From Gracilaria domingensis (taxonomy: Eukaryota; Rhodophyta; Florideophyceae; Gracilariales; Gracilariaceae), in assembly GCA_022539475.1 (NCBI GenBank), contig VCMS01000071.1:248001-312000 (forward strand): a DNA stretch of 64,000 bases, in the 5' to 3' direction. The number at the start of each line of letters is the position of its first letter. The stretch's first letter is position 1. This document shows positions 10,973-19,446 of the stretch, piece after piece. The notes below the pieces were generated by a model that was not told where the DNA came from, did not search any database, and saw only the letters and a program-made list of their open reading frames with translations. A program made the translations under genes and the position numbers.

Positions 10973-11030
10973 GTTAGGACAGCAGGTACCCAACCGTTGG
11001 GTACATGCTGTCCTAACGTTGGGTCCCAAC
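10973..11030. repeat. 22-bp near-perfect hairpin plus adjacent palindrome
   Basis: The arms 10973-10994 and 10996-11017 are reverse complements with one mismatch, separated by a single base, so the DNA is almost a palindrome of 45 bp. Directly after it lies GTTGGGTCCCAAC (11018-11030), itself a palindrome that repeats the inner sequence of the arms. No gene is attached. Confidence 0.88.
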
Positions 11031-11051
11031 GTAAAGGTGTGAACATGCAAC

Positions 11052-11333
11052 TTAAGCTTCTCGTGGTGACCATTGTTTCTTAAGCTTATCGGGGACTCCT
11101 ATGAACATTTGGAACTCTTCTTGTTCTTGTTCTTCTTCTTCTTTGAGTGGCTTCCCGATGTATGTAAAGTCAATTGGTACTTCGAGCTGAACTCGTAATG
11201 CAGACTGTAGCGCATCTTGAACAAGCATGTCCACCAAATCGTTCCGATGTGTACCTTAGTGGCATGGAATCTTCTTCATGACAACATCACATACATATCG
11301 AATTCTGCTCAACAGACATGATAGCACTTTCAT
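11052..11333 (-). pseudogene. Possible decayed gene fragment
   Basis: A 94-codon frame from an ATG at 11333 to a stop at 11052 reads like protein on both sides of one in-frame TAA at 11256-11258. Upstream it has CLLSRIRYVCDVVMKKIP, downstream DLVDMLVQDALQSA then a charged run (KEEEEQEQEE). The hydrophobic/charged alternation continues across the stop, which suggests a once-longer reading frame, but no family was recognised. It may equally be chance. Confidence 0.3.
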
Positions 11334-12065
11334 TGCGTGCGCTTGACTTCAAAGAGCACTGTGTAGACTTCCTCAACTATGGTTCATGTGTCTATTACCA
11401 GACGAACTAGGCCTCAGTCAAATCCTTCGCGATTCGTCTGCTCGGTAACTGCGCCCTCAACTACAACAATTTGTAACCACAATGAAAGAAATAACCCCAC
11501 CCCTGCGGCCTTGATTCCTGTTTCCAGTATTCGTAAAACGTTCCATCAAACGCACTCCCCGTGCTTGAATGACATTCAAAACCTATACGAATAATGAATA
11601 TACTTCTGCATCGATTACATGTCCTCTGAAGATAACGTTTTGAGTCCTTCATTGATTTGTACTGAATGGCACAAGAAACATGGAGAGACTGGTGAGGATT
11701 AGGACGCGGCCGCGTCGTCTCTGCATGTGATCATTCTGTTGCCAGATATGCCCGAAGCGTCGTGAGAGAAAAGATGACTGGCGAAGTCAACGCCGTCTTT
11801 GTTCCCTTTCGCCGGACATGACGCGGTAGTGTCGCATATTCGAATATAACTTCAAAGACCGCCGGTGCTGCGCGCTGGTTCTTTAACCTAAACTCGCGAA
11901 TGAAAGGAGGGCTGGGTAGAAGGACGTTGCCAGTGCTTCCATTCGCAGTCCACGTGGAGCGCTCCTTTACCGAACATCTTATGAGGTTGAACGAAGAGAT
12001 ATGAAAAGAAGACGGCTCTAATCGCATGTAGCGAAGCGCTGTGCAGTCGAAAACACGACAGGCAC
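11334..12065. other. Intergenic, no gene seen
   Basis: About 730 bp between the decayed fragment and the left edge of duplication arm A. Short frames on both strands show no protein-like features; nothing was recognised. Confidence 0.4.
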
Positions 12066-12141
12066 ATAAAACTGCCTTTGTAGCCCAGCAAGCGTACTAC
12101 GGTTGTTGATGGGTTATCGGTGATTACGCCGTGGCGTTGCC

Positions 12142-12148
12142 TATATAG
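12142..12148 (+). promoter_or_regulatory. TATA-like box of rsmH copy A
   Basis: TATATAG lies about 230 bp before the rsmH ATG. The matching position in arm B reads TATATAAA, so the element is conserved between the copies and sits in a plausible core-promoter position. Confidence 0.5.
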
Positions 12149-12373
12149 AGGTGTTGGGTGTTACGCGAACCCCCCTTGGACGAGCAGTTAGTACAAGTTA
12201 CCCGTTCGGCCAACAAGAGTGTGCGTGACTTCTGAACGGATCTTGCAACGCAAGTATTTATTCAACTTGGAGAGTGATTTTGCAAACCCTGCAGCACGCG
12301 GTCGGCGCACTGATCTCCGGTGTGAGCTCGAGAGTCAAGCACGTCCGCCTGCAAGTTGCTGCAACCATTCACC

Positions 12374-13456
12374 ATGTGCCGGACTTGGAGCGTTTCTGCA
12401 ACTGGTTTCGTTCATACGTTCACCTCGCGACGTATGCTTCCAGTCCTTCGCCATTTTCAGAGCAAGGCGTGTCCAGCCAGATACACAACTACCGCCGTTG
12501 TGCCTTCCACTACGCCGACGCCACAAGAATCGTCTGCGTTGCCTCACATTCCGGTACTACTCTCCGAAGTTTCTTCATCGTTTCCTTCTCATATCCCTTC
12601 CTTCTTGGACTGCACGGTCGGCGCTGGTGGTCATGCCCGACATTTGTTGGTTGAGAAAAGCATCGATCGCTACGTCGCGTTAGACAAAGACCCCCATGCT
12701 CTACGGATCGCTGCGGAGACATTACGCGGTTTTGATAATGTGCACTTTGTGCGCTCGGACTTTCGCTTCTTGCGCGCTGTGCTGGACAAACTGAATATGC
12801 GTTCCGTTCATTCGATGTTGCTGGATATTGGAACGTCATCTATGCAACTGGATCAAGCTGAACGTGGATTTAGCTTCACACACGACGGTCCTATCGATAT
12901 GCGCATGTCGTGCAGAGGAATGTCGGCGGAAGACTTGCTTCATGATGCAACTGAGCAAGAGCTGGCAACCATATTTTGGGAGCTCGGTGAAGAACGTATG
13001 TCACGCCCAATTGCAAGGGCCATTGTAAAGGAACGAGAGTGTAGTGTGATACGTTCGACTAAGCAGCTGGCCAACATCGTGGAGCGAATAAAGGGATGGA
13101 GAAAGAAAGGGATTCACCCAGCGACAAAAGTATTTCAGGCTTTGCGCATTGCTACTAATGATGAGCTTTCGGCTCTTGAGGAAGCACTGTCGGATGCGGT
13201 AGATGTGCTGATGCCACATGGAAGGATGGCCGTCATCAGCTTTCACTCACTGGAAGACAGGATTGCCAAGAGGGTGCTCAAAAGAGCCTCGGAAAGACAG
13301 GGTGGCGTGAAGCTAGTAACAAAGAAACCTGTGGTTGCGAGTAAGGAAGAGTGCGAACTGAACCCGAGGGCCAGAAGCGCAAAGTTGCGAGTTGCGGAAA
13401 AGTTGAATGCTGATGAAATGGCTCGTACAAAGGTGAACAAGTACCGAGATCGGTAA
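12374..13456 (+). CDS. rsmH: RsmH/MraW-type rRNA m4C methyltransferase, copy A
   Basis: Methylates N4 of the cytosine equivalent to C1402 of bacterial 16S rRNA in the decoding centre, using S-adenosylmethionine; in eukaryotes this acts on mitochondrial (METTL15) or plastid ribosomes. The frame encodes 360 residues. Residues 1-55 are basic and Ser/Thr-rich with almost no acids, fitting an organelle presequence. The enzyme follows: HIPVLLSEV (58-66), SAM motif FLDCTVGAGGH (77-87), LDIGTSSMQLD (150-160), RGFSF, DGPIDMRM (171-178), and ISFHSLEDRIAKR later on. The start is the ATG shared by both copies; a TTG 18 bp upstream exists only here. The protein appears identical to copy B. Mitochondrion versus plastid cannot be decided from sequence. 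Confidence 0.93.
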   Translation: MCRTWSVSATGFVHTFTSRRMLPVLRHFQSKACPARYTTTAVVPSTTPTPQESSALPHIPVLLSEVSSSFPSHIPSFLDCTVGAGGHARHLLVEKSIDRYVALDKDPHALRIAAETLRGFDNVHFVRSDFRFLRAVLDKLNMRSVHSMLLDIGTSSMQLDQAERGFSFTHDGPIDMRMSCRGMSAEDLLHDATEQELATIFWELGEERMSRPIARAIVKERECSVIRSTKQLANIVERIKGWRKKGIHPATKVFQALRIATNDELSALEEALSDAVDVLMPHGRMAVISFHSLEDRIAKRVLKRASERQGGVKLVTKKPVVASKEECELNPRARSAKLRVAEKLNADEMARTKVNKYRDR

Positions 13457-14004
13457 CGTTGGTTTGTCGCTTTGGCGCTTTGTTCCTGTTGATTCTGTAG
13501 CACACGAGTTGGCGTTATAGTACCTATACTGGAGAGCACGGATTGTATTCACTGCTCCCTTCCCTGGCATTTCGTGCGCTGGTACAACAGCACAGCATTT
13601 GCATGATTCTCGGTCAAGCAACAGGTGCAGCTGTGGCAACATGACACATACGGACATGAAGGAGAAGGACGAAATGACTTTTTAGGCAATCTCGAAAAGA
13701 ATGCTGTCTGGGTTGCACAATGTACGCAAGGCAGTTTCCGGTTCTGATTTTGTCAAAGATATGCACACGAATGTACGCAGGCGACGTAGACGCGTCCATT
13801 GAGACATTGGTCTGAAGCCAATACATTGAGTTGCACGTCTCGGGAACTCGCCCACGCGTGAAGGAAAAGAGAGGGTTGTTTAGCACAAAACGCAGCAAGC
13901 AGGCTCGCTGTTTATGGTTTTACATGAGGGATACATGCAGTCACTTGGCCTCGACATTCGAGATGGTGAACAAATCGATGCAGTGCGAGAAGCGATTACA
14001 AAAA

Positions 14005-14468
14005 TTACTGTACGGCGATCTTTCTAGGTTGTGCTTGCTCTTTGTTGGGGAGAACAAGGGTAAGAACTAAGAACTCCGTTTTGAAAGCTTTTGGCTTTGA
14101 CGGCCTCCACATGCACCACACGCGCCAGTGCGAAAGTTGTGTTATAGATGACGGAATTGTGATCTTCAATAGCAACATTACCATCGCTGGGCTGTTCATG
14201 CGTGTTTTCGGCAGAGTGATTGGCGAATCTGAGCCTCTTCCCAGTGACGGTCAGTTTGTGGGCGTGCACTTGCACAGAAACATGTTCCTTGTCAACGCGC
14301 GGTAGGTCAAGCTGCAGAACGGTGTGCTTTTCGTCGAGCTGGTGGGTGCGCGCGGCGGGGACCAACTCGGTGGGGGTTGGGTTGGATTTGCGCAGCACGC
14401 ACGGGTGCATCTCGAAGAAGGTGAAGGCTGGAATGTCGAACGGAGTGATGTACAGTACATAACACCAT
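14005..14468 (-). pseudogene. Dead small heat-shock protein (Hsp20), arm A
   Basis: This is the counterpart of the intact Hsp20 gene at 31622-32071. Compared with it, the start is disrupted by small insertions just after the ATG (an extra AGTAC-type duplication near 14450), and a 7-bp tandem duplication (14061-14067 repeated at 14068-14074) shifts the frame inside the conserved GVLTLVLP motif. Many amino-acid replacements are spread between, such as H for D and T for R, as expected after loss of constraint. The heat-shock element upstream is kept (14661-14673), but the TATATAA of the intact copy reads TATACAA here. A host pseudogene is the simplest reading. Confidence 0.85.
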
Positions 14469-14660
14469 TTTTGATTTTTTTGAAGACTTTTTTTGTTTTC
14501 GAAGTTGTATTCTGGAGAGGGGGTGAAGGTGTGTTGAGATGAGAGGAGCCGAGCAGAAGAGGTGTCGGTGAGCATGGCGCTTGTATAGACACAATGGGGC
14601 CGGCAACTTGCGCGCGTCGTTTTGAGCTCATGTGCAGCATCAAGGTGAGATTTGTGATGG

Positions 14661-14673
14661 GAAGCTTCGCGAA
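14661..14673 (-). promoter_or_regulatory. Heat-shock element of the dead Hsp20 copy
   Basis: GAAgcTTCgcGAA is a perfect three-unit inverted nGAAn array, the binding site of heat-shock factor trimers. It matches the element at 31281-31293 upstream of the intact gene. Confidence 0.75.
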
Positions 14674-14725
14674 GCGTGGCGACGTGAGCACTCGCGCGCG
14701 TTTGATTGGCTGCACAAGGAACGCG

Positions 14726-15400
14726 GTGAGTTGCAGATTTTTTTTTTTTTTTTTTTTTTTTTCTCTGCAACAGAACGGTTTGGAGCTCCAAGAGATTTTG
14801 TTGTATTGTGCAGTAGGGTTGTTTGGTTGCTTTATTCAATAAAGTTTATTGCACGCACGCAGCGAGTGCGCGCATACAGCGTGTGGCATGCAAAACAATT
14901 ACGCGCGCAAGTTGGAATGGCATCCGGAGCTGCGGGAGGGGCGTTGTTGGCGCGCTGGACCGATACTTGATACAAGCGATACACGAACGTCGATCTATAT
15001 CAGCGCGTAGATGTCTATCGCACAGCTTCTTTTTTTTTTTTCTTCGTGACGATAACCGGCGCGAGGCACCGCCGTGGCTGCGCTGCGGCGCGCCGCGCTG
15101 CGCCTTGTCGTTGCCTGTTTTGGCTCGAAAGGTCGCGCGCGCCAGAGCCGTTGGCACACACGCACACGCACACGCACACGCACACGCACACGCACACGCA
15201 CACGCACACGCACGCAAGGCGGCGAGATAGGATGACAGCACAAATCTTTCAACTTTTACCAGAGCAAAGCAGCGCGATGTGCGAACCAACGCACGGCGAA
15301 CGCGCGCGCACGCAGAGGCGCAGGCGAAGCACGCCGGCCGCGCGAGGCAGGCGCGCAAGCAAGCCGGCCGGCGAGCACGCGCGCGCGGCGAGCGCCGCCT
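14726..15400. other. Intergenic with homopolymer and microsatellite
   Basis: About 670 bp between arm A and the metallothionein gene. It contains a run of 25 T (14738-14762), a shorter T run near 15030, and a (CACACG)n array. GC content rises toward the right. Long open frames here come from GC-rich or repeat composition and were not called. Confidence 0.55.
15155..15216 (+). repeat. (CACACG)n microsatellite
   Basis: About ten hexamer units in a row, downstream of the minus-strand metallothionein gene. The array is open in several frames, giving spurious Thr-His and Cys-Val proteins. Confidence 0.95.
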
Positions 15401-15487
15401 CTAGCAGCCGCAGCCCTTCTTGCACTTGCAGTTGGTGCACTTGCAGCTCGCGCCGCACTTGCAGTCACATCCGTCCTTGGTCATCAT
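15401..15487 (-). CDS. Metallothionein, 28 residues
   Basis: A complete mini-gene: ATG at 15487, a second ATG directly after it, TAG at 15401-15403. The product has nine cysteines in 28 residues at positions 7, 9, 11, 15, 17, 20, 22, 26 and 28 (C-x-C-x-C-x3-C-x-C-x2-C-x-C-x3-C-x-C), six lysines and no aromatic residue. That is the hallmark of metallothioneins, which bind Cu(I), Zn or Cd in the cytosol through cysteine thiolates. Length and spacing resemble the very short fungal copper metallothioneins more than plant ones. A TATAAAA box lies about 145 bp upstream (15632-15638). Codons are uniformly TGC/AAG/GGC with one TGT, in line with the local GC bias. A copia element now begins 33 bp beyond the TATA box. 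Confidence 0.82.
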   Translation of the reverse strand: MMTKDGCDCKCGASCKCTNCKCKKGCGC

Positions 15488-15631
15488 GGCGGCAGCGCGG
15501 GCTCAAACAACAGCGGCGGCGGAAACACAGCGGGCGCAGCAGGCGAGGCGCAGGCAAACAGCAGCAGCAGCAGCGCGCGGAGGTAGCGAGCTCAGCGGCG
15601 GCGCGCGACGCACCCCGCCCGCCGCGCCGCC

Positions 15632-15638
15632 TTTTATA
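15632..15638 (-). promoter_or_regulatory. TATA box of the metallothionein gene
   Basis: TATAAAA on the minus strand, about 145 bp before the metallothionein ATG and embedded in GC-rich DNA, where such an AT run is unlikely by chance. This predicts a 5' leader of roughly 110-120 bases. Confidence 0.7.
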
Positions 15639-15670
15639 CGCGCGCGCGCAAACCCCCAAAGCGCCGCCGC

Positions 15671-15904
15671 TATCGCTCCGCAGAAGAGCTGGAGAATGTG
15701 TCACGTAACTCACCACAAACCGCGTAGGACTGTGTCAACTACGAGGCAAGTGTGGTATGTGTTACGAAGTTACTAGCCTTTACGAAGAGGGGTGTAGGAA
15801 AGTAGATGGGTCCTACAAGTAGGGTTGATGACAACTGACGACCTTTCAGACGCGTGACCGTTAGTAGTCGAATTGTAAGTCCTTCGGTCACGTGTGGTTC
15901 ATCA
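15671..15904 (-). repeat. Copia 3' LTR
   Basis: The 234-bp terminal repeat begins TGATGAACC in element orientation and ends GAGCGATA. It is the same sequence as 21523-21756. Its outer edge lies 33 bp from the metallothionein TATA box. Confidence 0.95.
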
Positions 15905-16072
15905 CTCACTCTCTTCCAAAAAAGCCAGCAGGGCAACGACAAATCGTAGTGAAGTGTACCTTCACAGGAAAAACAAAACGCATACGAAAAATACAAGTGC
16001 ATGACAAAAGCGTACCTTGATACGCAGATAAAACATATGATGAGTAGTGATGACAATGCAAACTACGAAAAC

Positions 16073-19000
16073 TTAGCTGAAGACGCTCGTATTGTTCCGA
16101 ACAACCCACTGGTTGATTTTGTGATCCATGATGCCAGAAGTCAATAGCTTGATCAAGGCGGAACAAGGTTTCGGCTTCGTCAGTCCATCGGCCGGGTTAT
16201 CAGCACCTGAAATGTGGCCAATGTCCGAGATTTCCAGTTGTTGATAAGCCTCTCGAGCGGCTTGAACGTCAATCATCAGTCTCTTTTCTGTGATAAAAGA
16301 GTTCTTCACGATAGTATCAAACAAAGACTTGCTATCGGTGAGCATGCAAAGACGTAACGGTCTTCCGAGAATTTTCTCCAAATCAGAACGCAGCATATAA
16401 GCAACGTCGAAACCATCGGCAAAGGCGTATATTTCCCCACCGAGTACACTTCGTACAACGCGGCGTGATTTGTACGATCGATACGACAGAATGTTGCAAC
16501 GGTTGTTTTTATCACAGAGAGTAATAATGTAGCCTAGTTGAGATGAGTGGTCCGGGTTGTTGGCAAACGACGCGTCGGTGTACACACGGATGTATACGGA
16601 GTCAAGGTCTAATTCTTGCTGGACGATACCCTGTTCGGCACTCTGGGTGACATATTCGATTGACTTGTTCAAATCTTGCGCGTGTGATGGAGCGTAAGTG
16701 GTCTCGGTGACTTGTGCCAGTTGTGCGATGCGGCACGAAATGTCGGGACGAGTATGGGTAATCCAGCCGAGAGACATTAGCCGTGATTTGAAGTCTGCAA
16801 ACAAGCAATCCTTCGGTAGAGGCGACAGTTTTCCAATTTGTTTTCGCTGATGTACGCAGAACCCTTTATCCGATGTTGAAACTTCTAGTCCGGCAAATAC
16901 GAAATTATCCATGTTCCGTTGCTTTGTTTCGAATCGGTCAAAAGTAGCGTCAGTAGTGTCCATGAACTTCTTTGTGCCGCCCAAGATAGAATCGTCGACA
17001 TATGTTCCTGCGAGTCCTGCGAGTTTACCATTGATGTGTTTGAAAAATAGCGAAAGGTCCCCCACGGCTTGCGTCATATTGAGATCGTTACGCATGTGCT
17101 CCGAGAATGTGTAATTCCAATAGTCCCCTGATTCAGTTAGACCATAGAGGGGCCGCAGTAGCTTCAGCAGTTGGTTCGGTGCAAGTTCGAATTCGGCGGT
17201 AGGACGGATGTATACGTCACGCATTAACTGTGTAGCTGATTGTATGTAGGCCTGAGTGATGTCGGTAGACCAGATTCGGAAACCAAAGGTGGCAGCAAGC
17301 GCGAGGATTATGCGGATGGATGTGTGTTGCAGTGTAGTTGAGTTGTGGACGATACTGCCTTTGTCGCGATCCATGTGCCCTTGTGCAATAAATCGTGCTT
17401 TGTACAACGGTTGGTGCGTTTCGGCGTTCTTGATGCACAAAACAAAACGACCACCAATAATATTAGCGTCCTCCGGGATGTCTTCCTTACATACGACAGT
17501 CCATGTTCCACGTTTGAGGAGGCCTTCGAGCTCCTTCTTCTTTGCAGGCAGAAAAGCAGGGTCATTATTACGGTGGTCACCGTATGGGATGACTTCGGTG
17601 ATGAGTATGCCGGAGGTAGGCGGGCTTGATGCAGGAGTGGGTGGTTTCTCGGGTGAGGAGCGGAAGGCAGAAAGCTGCTGATGTAAGGCGTCCACAGCAT
17701 GAGAATCAGTGAATATGGAGGAGGGAACCACTTGTGAGACATTGTAATGAACGAGTCGATTGTTCTGTCGGACATAGATTTCTTTGTCGGCAACACGGAC
17801 GACGGGCAGTGGGCCAAAAAACTTCTTGTCGCCCTCGCGGTAAACGAATACGGAGTCACCAGGAACGATAACGTGCTTAGAGGCGGGGGGGATGCGAGCG
17901 CGGAGAGCGCGGGCAATGCGCAGACGTGCGACAATAGAAGCATATTCCTTACGGGCGGTATCCAAGGCGAGCATGCGGGACTTCTGGTCTGGGAGGGCGG
18001 TGTTGGTGGCGGGAAAGCGCGGCAGGGATCCAAAAACCAAGAGGGACGGAATGTAGCCGTCGGGGCCAACTGTATCGTTCATGGCCTTGAGGGCAAGGCG
18101 TATCACTAGAGTATGGGGTAACTCTGGCGCATCGTGACGGAGTTTCCGGTAGATGCGGCGTAGGGGCTCATGGTAGCGTTCGCCGAGGCCTAGGGAGTTA
18201 TGTGACTCCACACCACTAACCTTGAGATCGATGCCGTGTTCGCTGGTGAGTTTGTGCCAACGGGTAGATGTGAATACTGAACCGGAGTCGGTGCGGAAAC
18301 AGTTGGGGTGGCCGACGTAGACTGTAGACCAACACTGTGTGTACGCACTCCAGACATCGTTCACAGATTGACCGCTTAGAAACGCAGCATTAGAGAAGCC
18401 AGTACCGATGTCCACAACATGAAGAACGGCCTTACCATCTAACCAGAACAGGTCCAGAGCAACGTCGTGGTTGAACACGATGTCGTCCTCGGGCATGGCG
18501 ACACGGAAGCGGAGAGGTCGAGAGGAGAAGGTGGTGCATGTCTTGCAAGCACGCGAGATAGATTCGAGCATGGCGAGGGTCTCAGGTGTTACCTTAGAGG
18601 GGTCCGATCTGCGAAGGAGGTTATAAAGTTTTTGTGCAGACGGGTGGAAGAATTGAAAGTGTAACTTTCGAAGTTGGGGAAGGGTGTAGAGAGCCGAGGC
18701 GTATCCGTATGCAACAGGGTTGGTGCTGTTCATTAGTGCATCATGGTCCCAAGTCCAGTATAGGTGCCCATTAGTGCGAGAAAGAGTCTGTGTCCAACCG
18801 TCCGATTTGGAACGGAGAGTGTCAGAGTCCATGTCGAGAATAAGGCGGTAAGAGGTACAGACGTCCAGACCGAGTAGGAATGGAAGTGGTACGTCTACGA
18901 CGTGGGTGTGGATCGTAACGGTGGTGCCAATGTTTGTAGGTAAATTGAGGAGTATAGAGCCAATGCTCGTTTGCTCGCCATCTCCAAAACGGAATTTCAG

Positions 19001-19426
19001 TTGTGCATTGGAAAGCACAAACGGAATGGACAGCAGTTTGCATAGAGCTTGGAGCTGGGACTTTCCAATTACGCTGCTAGAGGCGCCAGAGTCGATGAGA
19101 GCGCCGGCAAATTGTTCGGGGCGGGACTTGGAGGAAAGCGCGTGGGCGATTTCTGAGAGGAGGATGTTAGGGACGTCGACTACGACAGCAGGAGGTGGTT
19201 TGGAACGGTATCGGGAGAGACGCGAGAGACGGCGGGGGCGGAGGGAGGTGCACCTGAGCACGGCGTTCTTGAGGCGGCGAAGAAGGGTCGGGTGATCGGG
19301 CGGTGGATCAGGAGAAAGTGGTTCATTGTGGGATGTCGGAGAAGTCCTTGTGTCCGTAGTGCTGCAGGGTACATCAGTAGGGATGGACTCAACATCGTCG
19401 GGTGGCCGAGATAGTTTGGGAGGCAA
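16073..19426 (-). CDS. pol: Copia pol polyprotein
   Basis: About 1,117 codons. Order: aspartic protease (LIDSGASSSVIG, near residue 112), GAG-pre-integrase zinc finger (H..H..C..C in LHFQFFHPS...CKTCTTF), integrase core with DLFWLDG, FRTDSGSVF and a downstream Glu, reverse transcriptase with the YVDDSILGG catalytic box, and RNase H (VYTDASFANN). The frame lacks an ATG near its start and lies in the -1 frame relative to gag. A T5A4 run sits at the end of gag; programmed frameshifting or readthrough, as used by related families, is the likely mode of expression. Confidence 0.93.
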   Translation of the reverse strand: MPPKLSRPPDDVESIPTDVPCSTTDTRTSPTSHNEPLSPDPPPDHPTLLRRLKNAVLRCTSLRPRRLSRLSRYRSKPPPAVVVDVPNILLSEIAHALSSKSRPEQFAGALIDSGASSSVIGKSQLQALCKLLSIPFVLSNAQLKFRFGDGEQTSIGSILLNLPTNIGTTVTIHTHVVDVPLPFLLGLDVCTSYRLILDMDSDTLRSKSDGWTQTLSRTNGHLYWTWDHDALMNSTNPVAYGYASALYTLPQLRKLHFQFFHPSAQKLYNLLRRSDPSKVTPETLAMLESISRACKTCTTFSSRPLRFRVAMPEDDIVFNHDVALDLFWLDGKAVLHVVDIGTGFSNAAFLSGQSVNDVWSAYTQCWSTVYVGHPNCFRTDSGSVFTSTRWHKLTSEHGIDLKVSGVESHNSLGLGERYHEPLRRIYRKLRHDAPELPHTLVIRLALKAMNDTVGPDGYIPSLLVFGSLPRFPATNTALPDQKSRMLALDTARKEYASIVARLRIARALRARIPPASKHVIVPGDSVFVYREGDKKFFGPLPVVRVADKEIYVRQNNRLVHYNVSQVVPSSIFTDSHAVDALHQQLSAFRSSPEKPPTPASSPPTSGILITEVIPYGDHRNNDPAFLPAKKKELEGLLKRGTWTVVCKEDIPEDANIIGGRFVLCIKNAETHQPLYKARFIAQGHMDRDKGSIVHNSTTLQHTSIRIILALAATFGFRIWSTDITQAYIQSATQLMRDVYIRPTAEFELAPNQLLKLLRPLYGLTESGDYWNYTFSEHMRNDLNMTQAVGDLSLFFKHINGKLAGLAGTYVDDSILGGTKKFMDTTDATFDRFETKQRNMDNFVFAGLEVSTSDKGFCVHQRKQIGKLSPLPKDCLFADFKSRLMSLGWITHTRPDISCRIAQLAQVTETTYAPSHAQDLNKSIEYVTQSAEQGIVQQELDLDSVYIRVYTDASFANNPDHSSQLGYIITLCDKNNRCNILSYRSYKSRRVVRSVLGGEIYAFADGFDVAYMLRSDLEKILGRPLRLCMLTDSKSLFDTIVKNSFITEKRLMIDVQAAREAYQQLEISDIGHISGADNPADGLTKPKPCSALIKLLTSGIMDHKINQWVVRNNTSVFS

Positions 19427-19446
19427 GAGGCCAGGTTGGCTCCCTT

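Larger units (their letters stand above)
8290..11051. other. Gene-poor stretch with repeats and hairpins
   Basis: About 2.8 kb without a convincing gene. It holds a 50-bp tandem repeat (8367-8475), an 8-bp-stem palindrome at 9508-9527, and two longer hairpins (10791-10822 and 10973-11017). A GC-richer patch near 9700-9860 gives an Ala/Arg-rich open frame that looks like composition, not a gene. A 150-codon plus-strand frame at 9079-9531 has no recognisable feature and was not called. Confidence 0.5.
12066..14725. repeat. Inverted duplication, arm A (rsmH + dead Hsp20)
   Basis: This segment reappears in reverse complement at about 31225-34050. Similarity starts near AAAACTGCCTTTGTAGCCCAG, runs through the rsmH promoter and gene, the 3' spacer and the Hsp20 copy, and fades after the CCAAT-like box upstream of the heat-shock element. 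Identity is uneven: almost perfect in the rsmH coding part, roughly 93% by eye in the spacer, and lower in the Hsp20 copy and the 5' leader. The stretch 13457-14004 between the two genes holds only their convergent 3' regions. Confidence 0.93.

Noticed and set aside
12219-12683. 154-codon and 126-codon frames overlapping the start of rsmH copy A
   Set aside because: They lie in other phases over the rsmH presequence and SAM motif; the same shadows recur in copy B because the DNA is duplicated.
15155-15216. Telomere-like or CRISPR-like array
   Set aside because: It is a simple hexamer microsatellite with no spacers, and the motif is not a telomere repeat placed at a chromosome end.
15046-15708. 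220-codon frame through the (CACACG)n array
   Set aside because: Long Thr-His repeats come from the microsatellite, and the frame crosses the metallothionein gene on the other strand and the copia boundary.
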